Assembly: GCA_002712765.1 (NCBI GenBank)
Contig: PAUP01000005.1
Coordinates: forward strand, 5,895 to 53,095
DNA length: 47,201 nt
Reading direction: 5' to 3'
From: Cytophagaceae bacterium
GTDB lineage: Bacteria; Bacteroidota; Bacteroidia; Flavobacteriales; Flavobacteriaceae
Shown: piece after piece, positions 15,469 to 25,243 of the stretch
How positions within the stretch are numbered: position 1 is the first letter of the stretch
How the letters are laid out: every line of letters begins with the position of its first letter
Translations under genes and position numbers: made by a program
Notes under the pieces: generated by a model
What the model was told of the DNA's origin: nothing
Database searches by the model: none
The model's input: the letters and a program-made list of their open reading frames with translations, nothing else

Positions 15469-18297
15469 ATGGTACAGAAAATGATCAAAAAGACCTTTGG
15501 ATTAAGAGATGGAGAATTGTCCATCTCTTTTTTAATGCAATTATTTATCTTTTTAATCATTACTGTTTTGTTAATGGTCAAACCTACGGTGAATGCATTG
15601 TTTCTCTCTGCCTTAGGCGCCGACCATCTGCCATACGCCTATCTCTTGGTAGCATGTACAGCGGTGATATCTGCCTATTTTTACAATAAGGCCGTGCGTA
15701 AGATTTCACTAGTGAGATTGATCAATGCCACCTTAGTAATTTGTAGTAGTCTTTTTTTTGTGTTAAGTGTCTTACTGCATAGGGGCCAGGTACCGCCTTG
15801 GGCCTTGTATTTCTATTATCTGGCGGTAGCCTTATTTGCCGTGGTCACAACTTCTCAATTTTGGATTTTGGCCAATATGGTTTACAATTCGAGGGAGGCC
15901 AAACGGTTATTTGGTTTTATTGGTGCGGGTGCGATAGCTGGTGGGATTTTTGGAGGCTATTTAACCAGTTTGATTGCGGCTGCCTTTGGGAACAAAGTCG
16001 TAATTGCTATAGCCGCAATTCTCTTGTTAATTTGTATACCCATCTTATTAAAAATATGGCAGTTGCGTATTAGGATTATGAATGCCTATGTGCGCAAACA
16101 AAAAAGAATGAATGAGGTCACTCAAGAACAACCCTCATGGAAAATAATTTCAAAATCCAAACATCTTACCTATCTGGCCATTATTATGGGGGTAAGTGTT
16201 GTGGTTGCTAAACTCGTCGATTTTCAATTTAGCGATTTTGCACATCGCGTCATTGCCAACCCTGAAGACTTGGCCTCCTTTTTTGGATTTTGGTTTTCAA
16301 CCTTTAATGTCATCGCCTTATTGCTACAATTATTTTTAACCAACAGAGTGCTAAGCAAGATTGGTGTTTCGTCTACACTATTGATTTTACCCTTGGGAAT
16401 TGCCATTGGTAGCTTGGTATTTCTAACCTTTCCACTTTTAGGGGTGCTTATAGCGATCAAGGGAATAGATGGCAGTTTTAAACAATCTGTAAATAAGGCA
16501 GCTTTCGAATTATCTATCATGCCCATACCGCTAAACATTAAAAATCAGGCCAAATCATTTATTGACGTGGTTGTAGATAGTGTGGCTACGGGTCTTTCAG
16601 GATTTCTTTTGCTGTTTGTCATAAGAAAACTCGATTTGAGCACAGCTTATGTAACAGTAATAGTCATCTTTTTTGTTTTTGTCTGGATCTTATTTATTTA
16701 CAAACTACGTGAGGCCTATTATGAGTCATTCCGTGCCAATATTCAAGACAGTATTTTAAAACGAGATGATGTGCTTAATGAAAGTGGTAAAAGTGAAACA
16801 ACAATCACAGCTGCTAGGCGTATTTTAAGAGGTAGCGACGCTCAGGCGATCATCAATTTGTTAGATCGTTTGGAATCTTATAAAATCAAAGCGCTCAAAT
16901 CTTCAATCGTCGATTTGTTTGACCACCCAGCCTCCGAAATAAAAGTAGCAGCTTTAGGTGCTTTGGTTGCATACCCACAGGCACTTAGCTTGGAAACGGT
17001 CAAATTATTAATTCACGAAAAGAACGATGATCTGGTGGTTGCCGCGATGGAATTTCTTTTACATCATCACGATATCAATACCACTGACTTTTTTGAAGCA
17101 TATTTGGATCATCACAGTCCTTTTATTGCGCATGCTGCACTACTGTGTTTGTCAAAAGAATCGGTACAAAACCAAAAACTGGCCATTCAGTTCAAACTAG
17201 AAGAGCGACTTCAAAAACGCATGGAAAGCATAGAAAATACAGACCATGAGTTAAGAGATACCCAATTTGCCGAGTTATTAATCACCATAGGTTATGCACG
17301 TATTTCAAGCTTTTATCCCATTATCGAAACCTATTTAAACAGCGATAATGTCTACCTTAGAAAACATGCGATAAAAGCTGCAGGGATTAGTATGCATCCG
17401 CCATTTATTGCTGTGCTTTTGCAACAACTCGCCTTTAAAACATTTCGCCCTAAGGCAATAAAAGCCTTGCGCAATTATGGGCCAGGGATCACCACTACCA
17501 TAATCAAATTGGATAAATCTGAAGACTTTAATGACAAGATAAAGCGCTATATACCTCAGGTTGTCGAATCGTTTAAGTCTCAAGAGGCTGTCCGGGTTTT
17601 GATGCGACTCCTCAAGAGCAATGACTTTGTAATTAGGCAACAGGCATCTACCTCATTATTGCATCTATACACGCATTTTGGAAATCTTAGGTTTACTACA
17701 AAACGTTTAAAGGCCGTTGTCATTAACGAGTCACGTCATGTAAAAAATGCCTTTGTGGTTAAGCACTATCTGGAAGGTATGAATGCGAAGGTGTCTAGGC
17801 ATACACAGATTGCTAACACGGCGACTCAGTCTGAGGAGCACATGGCCAGAAACGAGATTGTCGAAATACTGGGAGAACAGATTGAAACCAGTTTGGAAAC
17901 TATGTTTAATCTATTAGGTATTCTGTATAATGCCGATGATATGAGAATCACGTATGCGGGACTTAGAAGTGATCAAAAAGAGACTCGCATTAATGCCCTA
18001 GAATTTTTAGACACCTTTTTAAAGGGGCCTTTAAAATATAGGCTCATTCCAATTTTTGACTTTTATATTGCCAACGATCCAAATCTAAAATTACTCCAAA
18101 ATAAGGCGCTTACCGAAAAAAGGTATCTCTCGCTATTACTTAGAAGCAGAGGCAAACGTTTAAAGCTAAAAGTGTTAGAACTCATAGGTGTATTTGAGGA
18201 TCCAAGTTATCGTTCTTTAGTCAAGTCGCTACAAAATCATCGCAATAGCGCCGTTCGAGCTCAAGTCAAAAATACACTCGCTATGCTTAGCAAGTAG
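15469..18297 (+). CDS. Npt/TLC-type nucleotide translocase-like transporter with HEAT repeats
   Basis: A 942-residue inner-membrane protein. Residues 1-430 have about 12 membrane helices in an MFS-like layout, resembling the ATP/ADP translocase family (TLC/Npt): LLMVKPTVNALFLSALGADH near the first helices and RLFGFIGAGAIAGGIFGGYL around the fourth or fifth. Residues about 445-942 are soluble helical pairs read as HEAT repeats (for example FDHPASEIKVAALGALVAYP, NSDNVYLRKHAIKAAGI, HRNSAVRAQVKNTLAM). Fused transporter-HEAT proteins of this type occur in free-living bacteria; their substrate is not settled. It is downstream of a beta-lactamase-like gene and convergent, 4 bases apart, with another. 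ATP/ADP transport is inferred from family only. Confidence 0.65.
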   Translation: MVQKMIKKTFGLRDGELSISFLMQLFIFLIITVLLMVKPTVNALFLSALGADHLPYAYLLVACTAVISAYFYNKAVRKISLVRLINATLVICSSLFFVLSVLLHRGQVPPWALYFYYLAVALFAVVTTSQFWILANMVYNSREAKRLFGFIGAGAIAGGIFGGYLTSLIAAAFGNKVVIAIAAILLLICIPILLKIWQLRIRIMNAYVRKQKRMNEVTQEQPSWKIISKSKHLTYLAIIMGVSVVVAKLVDFQFSDFAHRVIANPEDLASFFGFWFSTFNVIALLLQLFLTNRVLSKIGVSSTLLILPLGIAIGSLVFLTFPLLGVLIAIKGIDGSFKQSVNKAAFELSIMPIPLNIKNQAKSFIDVVVDSVATGLSGFLLLFVIRKLDLSTAYVTVIVIFFVFVWILFIYKLREAYYESFRANIQDSILKRDDVLNESGKSETTITAARRILRGSDAQAIINLLDRLESYKIKALKSSIVDLFDHPASEIKVAALGALVAYPQALSLETVKLLIHEKNDDLVVAAMEFLLHHHDINTTDFFEAYLDHHSPFIAHAALLCLSKESVQNQKLAIQFKLEERLQKRMESIENTDHELRDTQFAELLITIGYARISSFYPIIETYLNSDNVYLRKHAIKAAGISMHPPFIAVLLQQLAFKTFRPKAIKALRNYGPGITTTIIKLDKSEDFNDKIKRYIPQVVESFKSQEAVRVLMRLLKSNDFVIRQQASTSLLHLYTHFGNLRFTTKRLKAVVINESRHVKNAFVVKHYLEGMNAKVSRHTQIANTATQSEEHMARNEIVEILGEQIETSLETMFNLLGILYNADDMRITYAGLRSDQKETRINALEFLDTFLKGPLKYRLIPIFDFYIANDPNLKLLQNKALTEKRYLSLLLRSRGKRLKLKVLELIGVFEDPSYRSLVKSLQNHRNSAVRAQVKNTLAMLSK

Positions 18298-18301
18298 GGA
18301 A

Positions 18302-19621
18302 TCACTCATTTGAACCTCCATCGTCTTGCCCATCGTCGTAGTTTTCGTCGATGACCTCATTCGTACTTGCGTTGTTTTTAGTGATGAGATCATCTATTTT
18401 ACTTGCGAGATACATATGTGCCCCAGCCGAATTCTTATTGAGTACATTACTCATCAAACAAACAATATAATTGGTGCCATTTTGATGTTCGACAGTGATC
18501 ACAGAATTCATATAATTAAATACATTACCTGCATAACTACTGCAATCAGGATTTTTTTCTCGATCACATTTGTAAAAGCTACCCGATTTAAAATACACTG
18601 CAGCACTGTCCAAACGATTTGACTTGGCGTATCTAATACGTCTGTCTGTAAGGTAAAGCAATCGTTTCATTTCAAGGCTAGATGCATAATCAACAACCTT
18701 ACCTTGTTCTAGTTTGACCAAGAATTTCATAAGGCCTTTTGGGGTGCCTATACTGCCTCCTTTACGCCCTACGTACTTTCCTGCTGGGCGGGTAAACATA
18801 CCCCCTAAACGCCATTCGTCCTTTGTAATTCCCAGTGTTCTTAGGGGCTCATTTACCACTGTGTTTGCTAGATTGGTTAGCGAGTCGCGTGGTGTTTCTT
18901 TAAAATAGGTTTCTGCCTGTTCTTCGGTTAGATCGACATATTCTGGCCCAAAGGCCGCCATTAGCATGGCTTCTCTATACATCACACTCGCTGCGCCATT
19001 GTTACTAACCGAAACCATGTGGTCAAGCCATTCGTAAAGTGAGAACACATCAGAAGCCTGAACACGTCTTTTGATCAACTTATCATTTTCTATATCGTAG
19101 ACAGGGATGGTATGATGATCTCCCGTACCCCAATACCGCGCAGATACTTTAATATCTTTGAGATACATTACTCGTTCTTCGAAGGATTCTGGACAAACCT
19201 TAGCCATTTGGGTAAAAACAGCGTTGAGTACTGCAAGTTTACCAACACTACCGGGCTGATAACCAACATTTTCGCGATGAGCGGCATATTTTAAATGGTC
19301 GGGATCTGTCATGTCTAGTACAGCCACAGAGTAGGCTCCAGAAGGAATAAGTCTCTTAATAGCGCGGCTAAATGCTGGGTCTTCTTTGAGTAAAAGTGCA
19401 ACACTATCTTGGTCTACCGTTTTTAAGTTAAGCGCTATTTGATCTAGTTTTTTATAAGCGCCGTAAGGAATGCGGTTGTAAGGAACACTATCCAATTGCA
19501 TCTGTCTGAGCTGGTAAAGCCTCTTAATACCTGTACGCTCATAACCATCGATAGGGTAGTTGCTAATACCGAGGGTAGCGATAAGGATAAAGCCGATAGA
19601 AAGGTATAATAGATTTTTCAT
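18302..19621 (-). CDS. Second beta-lactamase-like serine hydrolase, secreted or membrane-anchored
   Basis: A 439-residue serine hydrolase of the beta-lactamase/transpeptidase fold with an N-terminal signal or anchor helix (residues 3-20). Motifs are S125-VG-K128 (YQPGSVGKLAVL), S206-N207-N208 and K346-S-G348 (YFKSGSFYKC). It is longer than class A beta-lactamases, with a helical extension before the first motif and an acidic C-terminus (DENYDDGQDDGGSNE). A cysteine pair (KCDREKNPDC) follows the KSG motif and could form a disulfide. It is the last gene of a three-gene minus-strand operon, starting 2 bases after the stop of the secreted dikinase, so the two products probably act together in the periplasm. 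Confidence 0.8.
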   Translation of the reverse strand: MKNLLYLSIGFILIATLGISNYPIDGYERTGIKRLYQLRQMQLDSVPYNRIPYGAYKKLDQIALNLKTVDQDSVALLLKEDPAFSRAIKRLIPSGAYSVAVLDMTDPDHLKYAAHRENVGYQPGSVGKLAVLNAVFTQMAKVCPESFEERVMYLKDIKVSARYWGTGDHHTIPVYDIENDKLIKRRVQASDVFSLYEWLDHMVSVSNNGAASVMYREAMLMAAFGPEYVDLTEEQAETYFKETPRDSLTNLANTVVNEPLRTLGITKDEWRLGGMFTRPAGKYVGRKGGSIGTPKGLMKFLVKLEQGKVVDYASSLEMKRLLYLTDRRIRYAKSNRLDSAAVYFKSGSFYKCDREKNPDCSSYAGNVFNYMNSVITVEHQNGTNYIVCLMSNVLNKNSAGAHMYLASKIDDLITKNNASTNEVIDENYDDGQDDGGSNE

Positions 19622-19623
19622 AA

Positions 19624-22545
19624 TTATTCGAGTGATGTTTGAATAGCAATAGTGGTTTGACCTGCTATCGATGGTGTGATGGTACTCAGATATTCGGAGC
19701 TTTTTGCATTTTTATTTTCTACGAAGGGGCGTATTTGAAATAGCCATAACTCATCGTCTTTAAACCCAAATTCGACATCAAAGGCCTGATGACTATTAGC
19801 AGTATCACTGGTCATTTTGGCTCTCACTTTTTTAGCTATTTCTCGAATGTCGCTTATATTTTGAGCATTGAGAATGGGCGAATCAAATGAAGTGTAATAA
19901 TGACGGGTGCCCCCAGATGCAGGAAGACGTATATAATCGGGTTGTCTCGCTGGCGCCAAAAGTCTGGTAGAAGTTGCCGTAATAAGACGGGTCTCGGCAG
20001 ATTGGCCATCTACAGCACCTCCAGCACCGCGGCTAAAGGCTACGGTCAAATCGTCTTCGCCCCCAGCGTTAATCCCTTTGGTGATCATTACCCCAGAATA
20101 ATCTACATCCACACTAGGAATAATTAGTATTGACGGAAATACATTTTCTGGATTGGAAAGGTATTGCTGCCTCCATTTAAAACTACGCTCTGTATATGCC
20201 GAAGCCCATACACGTTTAATACCTTGTAGAATGGTCTTTTCGTCCCGAATATTAAATAACGTCAAATTAAGACCAGCACCCGTGAACTCTTTGAGATCTT
20301 CCATATTGGTGTCACTTCTCAAAAACACAGGGATACTGCCAATTTCTTTGTCAAAAGCGGTTTCAAACTGTTGTCTAAGATCCTCAACAAACCCAGGATC
20401 CAATTCGATCTTTAATATGGCCTTGTGTAGTGTCTCTAGCTGTTCTAATTGAAATGAAACTATTGATTGAGCTGCGGCCTGTTGTGATTTCATAGTTTCC
20501 GCTTTCGCGAAAGTGTTATTTAAAAAACCCCAATAGGAGGTATTTTGTCCTGGCATGGGCTGTTCCATATGCGCTCTGAAAACGCCAAAAGGAACAATGA
20601 GGCCTTCTACGACATGTTCTGGAAATAATTGTTTTAATGCCCCCAAATTGGCAGCTTTTGGGCCACAGAGTTTTCCAGAGTCACTGGCAGCTACCTCGCG
20701 CATATTAACCACTTTTTGCACATTGAGTTTGATGTCATGGGTGGGTACCTCGATAACGTCTTGACTACGCTCTTTCTGGTCAAAAAGAAGCTGCTCTTGT
20801 GGTGTCATGTCGTTCTCTTGTTTGAGAATGACATTGCCTTTAGGCGAAACAGCATAAAATACCATTTGCTGATGGTATTTCTTTAAAGCCAAAAGATTTT
20901 TTTGGGATAGGGCGGCATTTGGGATGCCCAAATTTCTAGCGAGTAATTGGACATGAGAAACCAGATTTCCTTCAGATACAGTCATAATTCCGGCTACGGG
21001 TTTGAGGTCTGAAGGTGGTCGTTCAAAGATGTAGATATTTTCTGTGCTCACATCTACTGCATCGGGATTGCCTTCGACGACAATAAGCTTACCATAGGCA
21101 TATCCTGGGTTAAGCCCTCTGATACTTGACTGGGCTGGGATGCCCATTACTTTGTTCTCCATTTGAGACACCCTTGCTACAAATTGTCCTAATCTTGCAA
21201 CCGTTTCTCCTAGAGGTAAAGCGACACTACTACGTACGCTATCGTCTATAAATCCATAGGCCAAGGGTTCAAATTGCGCATAGGTTTGTACTGTTTCTTC
21301 ATAATTCGATTTGACCATAGCGGTGCTCCATTCGACACTGCTTCTAGCCATATTTAAAAGCTCATTAAGTTGCGCGATAGTAAGCGTATCTTGTAATTGG
21401 AAAGCCGAAAGTTGATCTTGTATAGCTTGGTATTCCCAAATTTCAAGAAGACCAGTACCCGCCGCCGCGCATAGTAGTGCATGTATCTTTTGAAGTAGGC
21501 CATCTAGTGTATCTGGTTGCCAATTTTGCACCTCTCTGAGCAAGATAGTTTCAAATTCATTAGAAAGGTCTAGTAGCGCAAGTCTGTTTGATGCTTGTTG
21601 AAATTGCGGGATATCTTGTCTAATACGATACAACAGGTGAGAAAGGGCAACCACCAACTGCTTTGAATCTTTGGTTTGTCTATAAGATTCAAGAAAAACG
21701 ATAATCTCTTTGGTAAGTTGTTGTTGTTCAGAAATCTGCGTGGTCTCATCGTATAATCTATCAACATCTACAGCGGCATAATAGCGTTGCATGGTATTGA
21801 TTAATTCTTCAAAGTCCTGCAAAGATGCAGAAGCTAATGACGCCTTGTTTTGCGAGAGATATGCTTTGACTAAGTCGATATCGCTTTGTTGTGGTTGCCC
21901 GTGAATCTTAATACGAATATCCATAAACGAGGGATGCGCCTCGGCCAGAAGTTTAGACTCGACGCGCATTTTTTGGGCTAGGTTGGTATCACCACTATGC
22001 GGAATATCTTTAAGGGCTTGACCAATGAGATAATATTGCTCCTTTAAAAAATTATCATCATTTAAAACAGCTTCAAAAAAGTCGTTGCCCCAGGCCTGTT
22101 CATCTTCACTTTGAAAGGCTCCACGGTAATACTGGGCGCGTCTTAAAACCCATCCGTCATCTACCTTTGCGAGGTATTTATTGAGTTGATACTGTTTTAA
22201 ACGGCTGTAGTGATTTTGCCGATCCAAAAATTCTGAAGGTGCAAGACCTGCGAGGATTTCGCCAAAAAATAAGTGATTTGATGTGCGAAGGTCTATCGCA
22301 TCCTGTCTAAAACTCGCATGCTGTATACCACCACCCGTCTCTTCTGGACAGGGGTCTCGAGGGGCGCGCTGGGTACCATCATCGCAAAACCACTTGATAC
22401 CGCTATAGGGGCCGCGTCTGTCTTTTTTATACTGTTCTACGAGGTGCTCTATTGCCTTGCTAGTAAGGGACTCCTGAGCGCCTATAGTAATAGGCACTAA
22501 CAAATACAATGCAAGGAAGACGTTGGTCCATAGCTTTCTGTTCAT
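19624..22545 (-). CDS. Secreted dikinase-like enzyme (glucan-water-dikinase domain order)
   Basis: A 973-residue exported protein. MNRKLWTNVFLALYLL...IGAQES is a signal peptide; the ATG at 22545 is preferred over 22584 because it begins this peptide and follows the upstream stop by 4 bases. Residues 25-470 are helical and unrecognised, with a conserved-looking WFCDDGTQRAPRDPC near the N-terminus. Residues about 480-570 are the phosphohistidine domain (VSEGNLVSHVQLLARNLGIP; H531). Residues about 620-945 are a PPDK-type ATP-grasp domain (GPKAANLGALK, FLRSDTNMEDL, FDVEFGFKDDELWLFQIRPF). The histidine domain precedes the ATP domain and there is no C-terminal PEP barrel, as in glucan/phosphoglucan water dikinases and unlike PEP synthase. 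Such an enzyme needs ATP outside the cytoplasm. Confidence 0.8.
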   Translation of the reverse strand: MNRKLWTNVFLALYLLVPITIGAQESLTSKAIEHLVEQYKKDRRGPYSGIKWFCDDGTQRAPRDPCPEETGGGIQHASFRQDAIDLRTSNHLFFGEILAGLAPSEFLDRQNHYSRLKQYQLNKYLAKVDDGWVLRRAQYYRGAFQSEDEQAWGNDFFEAVLNDDNFLKEQYYLIGQALKDIPHSGDTNLAQKMRVESKLLAEAHPSFMDIRIKIHGQPQQSDIDLVKAYLSQNKASLASASLQDFEELINTMQRYYAAVDVDRLYDETTQISEQQQLTKEIIVFLESYRQTKDSKQLVVALSHLLYRIRQDIPQFQQASNRLALLDLSNEFETILLREVQNWQPDTLDGLLQKIHALLCAAAGTGLLEIWEYQAIQDQLSAFQLQDTLTIAQLNELLNMARSSVEWSTAMVKSNYEETVQTYAQFEPLAYGFIDDSVRSSVALPLGETVARLGQFVARVSQMENKVMGIPAQSSIRGLNPGYAYGKLIVVEGNPDAVDVSTENIYIFERPPSDLKPVAGIMTVSEGNLVSHVQLLARNLGIPNAALSQKNLLALKKYHQQMVFYAVSPKGNVILKQENDMTPQEQLLFDQKERSQDVIEVPTHDIKLNVQKVVNMREVAASDSGKLCGPKAANLGALKQLFPEHVVEGLIVPFGVFRAHMEQPMPGQNTSYWGFLNNTFAKAETMKSQQAAAQSIVSFQLEQLETLHKAILKIELDPGFVEDLRQQFETAFDKEIGSIPVFLRSDTNMEDLKEFTGAGLNLTLFNIRDEKTILQGIKRVWASAYTERSFKWRQQYLSNPENVFPSILIIPSVDVDYSGVMITKGINAGGEDDLTVAFSRGAGGAVDGQSAETRLITATSTRLLAPARQPDYIRLPASGGTRHYYTSFDSPILNAQNISDIREIAKKVRAKMTSDTANSHQAFDVEFGFKDDELWLFQIRPFVENKNAKSSEYLSTITPSIAGQTTIAIQTSLE

Positions 22546-22549
22546 GAAT

Positions 22550-22753
22550 TTAGGCTTTTCTAGGGGTGAATATACCACCAACAAGAGCCATAAAGCCTAA
22601 GATAATGGTGATGTAGGCATTGGTATTGTCTTGGGCTTCAAGTGCCACTGGGCCGAGATCTACAGAAGCTTCTGGAGTAACAAGTCTAAAACTACCATAT
22701 AGTAATAGGGCAACTCCAGTAATAATTAGAATTAATTTGATCGTTTTAGTCAT
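22550..22753 (-). CDS. Small two-helix membrane protein
   Basis: A 67-residue membrane protein with two hydrophobic helices (about 5-23 and 46-62) around a short periplasmic loop, ending in a basic tail (TPRKA). It resembles the small DUF3185-type proteins, but the match is by pattern only. It is the first gene of the operon with the secreted dikinase, whose start codon lies 4 bases after this stop. Function unknown. Confidence 0.6.
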   Translation of the reverse strand: MTKTIKLILIITGVALLLYGSFRLVTPEASVDLGPVALEAQDNTNAYITIILGFMALVGGIFTPRKA

Positions 22754-22966
22754 TTGAGGTTGTTTTATTAAGATACGTTACTATCTAATAACAAAGATTA
22801 GAATAACTAGAATTATAGAGTGACTCAAAAACGCAAATCATGCACCTCAAAAAGCGCTAAGACGCGATCGCAAATTTTGGCGCAAGCCATTCCCTAAATA
22901 GAACAGCAAATGCGATTAGAGACTTTATTTTACCCAGAAAGAGCACTGGGACATTGTAGTTGTATT

Positions 22967-24082
22967 TTACAAGTCGAGCCACTGTCTAAATTGTGCTGCT
23001 TTGTTTTTACCGATGACGATATCGACTTCTGAGATGGGGTCGGTTTGAATTTTTAGGGCGTTGTTGCCGTATTTTGTGATTTTGGAGATGGCTTGTATGC
23101 TTACAATGATCTGACGATTGGCTCTAAAAAAAGCGCGCTGGTCAAGCGAAGAATAGATTTGATCTAAACTCTCGTTGGAGGTAGAGCGTTTGCCATCACG
23201 ACATACGAGATAGGTAATTTTGTTTTCGACATAGATATAGGCAATTTCTTCTACCGCAATAGGTACGAGTTCATTACGCACATAAGTAAGTAGCCGTTGT
23301 TTGACCGCCTCTGATGGTTTGTTGTCTTGGGCTGTTTCTACAGGACTACTTTTAAGGTCTTGTAGATTTTTTTGATATTTTTCTAGAGAGGTATTGAGTT
23401 TGTTTAGATTGACAACACTATCCTCAATCTTAGTTGTTTTTATGGCTATTTGTGCATCGTAATAACTACTCAAGACACGAGTGGTCATTAATAAACAAAG
23501 CAGGGCAAGTAAACCAGTGATAAAAAATATCATATAGGTTTGATACGCATAGTCATTCATTATAGTCTCAATTACGCTAATGTTGAGATGGGTGGCGATG
23601 ATAAGGTCAGACTGAGGCACTAGTTCTAAATGAATAATATTGGATGGTCTTGCGCTGCTACCATCGCTTTCAGAGGCGCTATCTATGACATATTCGTACA
23701 GTTTTTCTCCAGTGACGATATTATCAATACGAGAGGTGAGGGCTTCATCTTCATCAATTGCCGTATCAAGCAAAGTGATATCGGGATGTGCCAATATTTG
23801 TCCTGACCAATCGATAACCGAATTAAAAATTGGCTGTTCAAAGCTATTGCCTATTCCTTTTTGCACACCGGTTAAGACCCTATTTTTTCCATTTTCTTCG
23901 TCAAAAAAGGTTCCGCAAAGACTAGCTAGGGTTTTTGCATTTTGCCGGGTGGCCTCAATTTGATGATCGAGAAACTGGGTCGTTTGATTTTTGACCACTA
24001 AAGGTGTTGCTACTACCGAAAGTAGAATGAAAAATATAATAACACTTATCGTTACATAGAAATAGAATCTAAAATTTTTCAT
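22967..24082 (-). CDS. Membrane-anchored LytTR-family transcription regulator with extracellular sensor
   Basis: A 371-residue one-component regulator. A first membrane helix (about 8-28) and a second (about 178-200) enclose a periplasmic sensor of about 150 residues that looks Cache-like (VIDWSGQILAHPDITLLDTA). A coiled-coil stretch (about 215-250) leads to a LytTR DNA-binding domain at the C-terminus (about 270-371; IAYIYVENKITYLVCRDGKR, RAFFRANRQIIVSIQAISKI). It is divergent from the OB-fold/YceI/DUF5777 cassette and is the obvious candidate to control it. Family and topology are clear; the ligand is unknown. Confidence 0.87.
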   Translation of the reverse strand: MKNFRFYFYVTISVIIFFILLSVVATPLVVKNQTTQFLDHQIEATRQNAKTLASLCGTFFDEENGKNRVLTGVQKGIGNSFEQPIFNSVIDWSGQILAHPDITLLDTAIDEDEALTSRIDNIVTGEKLYEYVIDSASESDGSSARPSNIIHLELVPQSDLIIATHLNISVIETIMNDYAYQTYMIFFITGLLALLCLLMTTRVLSSYYDAQIAIKTTKIEDSVVNLNKLNTSLEKYQKNLQDLKSSPVETAQDNKPSEAVKQRLLTYVRNELVPIAVEEIAYIYVENKITYLVCRDGKRSTSNESLDQIYSSLDQRAFFRANRQIIVSIQAISKITKYGNNALKIQTDPISEVDIVIGKNKAAQFRQWLDL

Positions 24083-24260
24083 CGAGTACTGTTTTGAGTA
24101 AAAATAAGATATTAGGTTAGTCTATATTTAATTCTGGTAGTTTAGAATTCCTTTTTAACCCTAATTATTCCGTTATAGATATATTGTACCCTTTTGACAA
24201 AGGCTTACTCTTTGGGAAACAGTACATTTGAATCCAATATTTTTTATCAGAATAAGGGTA

Positions 24261-24695
24261 ATGACGTCAAAACACCTTCAAAAAAGTCTCCTTTTAACGG
24301 TCTTCACCATCGGCTTATGCACGCTGCTTTATGGAGTGTATCGATTTATGGAGACTCCAAAAGATACCCGAGACGTAACTGCAGTTGCCCATATTGAACA
24401 AGGCGAACTCCTCACTATTTTGCAAACTAAAGTAGACAGTACCTTTAATCAGTATTTAGAAAAAGCGATTACTATCGAAAGTCAAATTACTCAGATACAA
24501 TACAGAGAAGGTACCTACAGTCTTTTACTTCAAGGAGATCAGAAGGACACCTTTATCATTTGCCAAATGCAGCCCAATCAAAATCGCGCTGTAAATAACT
24601 ATAAAGTGGGCGATACGGTAACGGTGAAAGGTGTTTTTAAAGGCTTTCTAAAAGACGCTGTTTTATTAAATTGCATATTCTTAAATGAACTATGA
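24261..24695 (+). CDS. Membrane-anchored OB-fold protein (tRNA_anti-like family), copy 1
   Basis: A 144-residue protein with one N-terminal helix (about 10-28) and a periplasmic OB-fold domain: strands around ITIESQITQIQYREGTYSLL, FIICQMQ and a C-terminal GDTVTVKGVFKGF. Similar small secreted proteins are grouped in the tRNA_anti-like family; binding to nucleic acid has not been shown for them. The ATG at 24261 is chosen over 24228 because it directly precedes the basic signal-anchor. It overlaps the YceI gene by 4 bases (ATGA). A related protein occurs at 29463-29858 in the second cassette. Confidence 0.65.
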   Translation: MTSKHLQKSLLLTVFTIGLCTLLYGVYRFMETPKDTRDVTAVAHIEQGELLTILQTKVDSTFNQYLEKAITIESQITQIQYREGTYSLLLQGDQKDTFIICQMQPNQNRAVNNYKVGDTVTVKGVFKGFLKDAVLLNCIFLNEL

Positions 24696-25243
24696 AGTAT
24701 AGCATTTTACTTTTAATACTTGTGGCTACCTCAGTTTGTCTGGGACAACAGTCTGGAGAAAAGTTATTGGCCCGACAGGGGCAGGTCACCTTCTTTTCCT
24801 ACACTGCTGCCGAAAATATTGAGGCCGTCAATAATCAGGCATTAAGTGTATTGGTGCTAGACACTGGCGAGATCGCCGTAGACATTCTTATGCGGGCTTT
24901 TGTATTTAAAAAGACCTTGATGCGCGAGCATTTTAACGAAAGTTATATCGAATCAGACTTATACCCCAAGGCCAAGTTTAGAGGGCGAATAAAAGACTTT
25001 GACCCCGAGGCGACAGAGATCCAAACGCGTATCGTCGAGGGCACTTTTACACTGAAGGACAAAACCGTGCCGCTCTCCTTTAAAGTAAGTATTCAAAAGC
25101 TTAATGACAGTATTCTAATAAGCGGAGAAACCCAGGTCAATATAGACGATTACAACATTAAAATTCCAAAACTTCTCTCGCCCAATATCGCCAAACAGAT
25201 TAAAATTTCGTTTAATTTTCAACACACGCCTTATGAAGAATAA
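24692..25243 (+). CDS. YceI-family periplasmic protein, copy 1
   Basis: Secreted lipocalin-like beta-barrel of the YceI family (183 aa) with a signal peptide ending at ...SVCLGQQS. The family motif region is present as LMREHFNESYIESDLYPKAK, followed by strands of the barrel. YceI proteins bind polyisoprenoid-type lipids and are often next to cytochromes. It sits between the OB-fold gene (4-base overlap) and the DUF5777 gene (11-base overlap), so the three are co-translated. It is related to copy 2 at 28917 (shared EHFNExYxESDxYPKAxF). Confidence 0.88.
   Translation: MKYSILLLILVATSVCLGQQSGEKLLARQGQVTFFSYTAAENIEAVNNQALSVLVLDTGEIAVDILMRAFVFKKTLMREHFNESYIESDLYPKAKFRGRIKDFDPEATEIQTRIVEGTFTLKDKTVPLSFKVSIQKLNDSILISGETQVNIDDYNIKIPKLLSPNIAKQIKISFNFQHTPYEE

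Noticed and set aside
18297-18302. Terminator between the converging translocase-like and hydrolase genes
   Set aside because: Only four bases separate the stops and no hairpin with T-run was seen in the adjoining sequence.
14514-19621. Beta-lactam resistance island
   Set aside because: Both serine hydrolases have SNN and KSG in place of SDN and KTG and lack a clear class A omega-loop motif; no mobile-element context is present.
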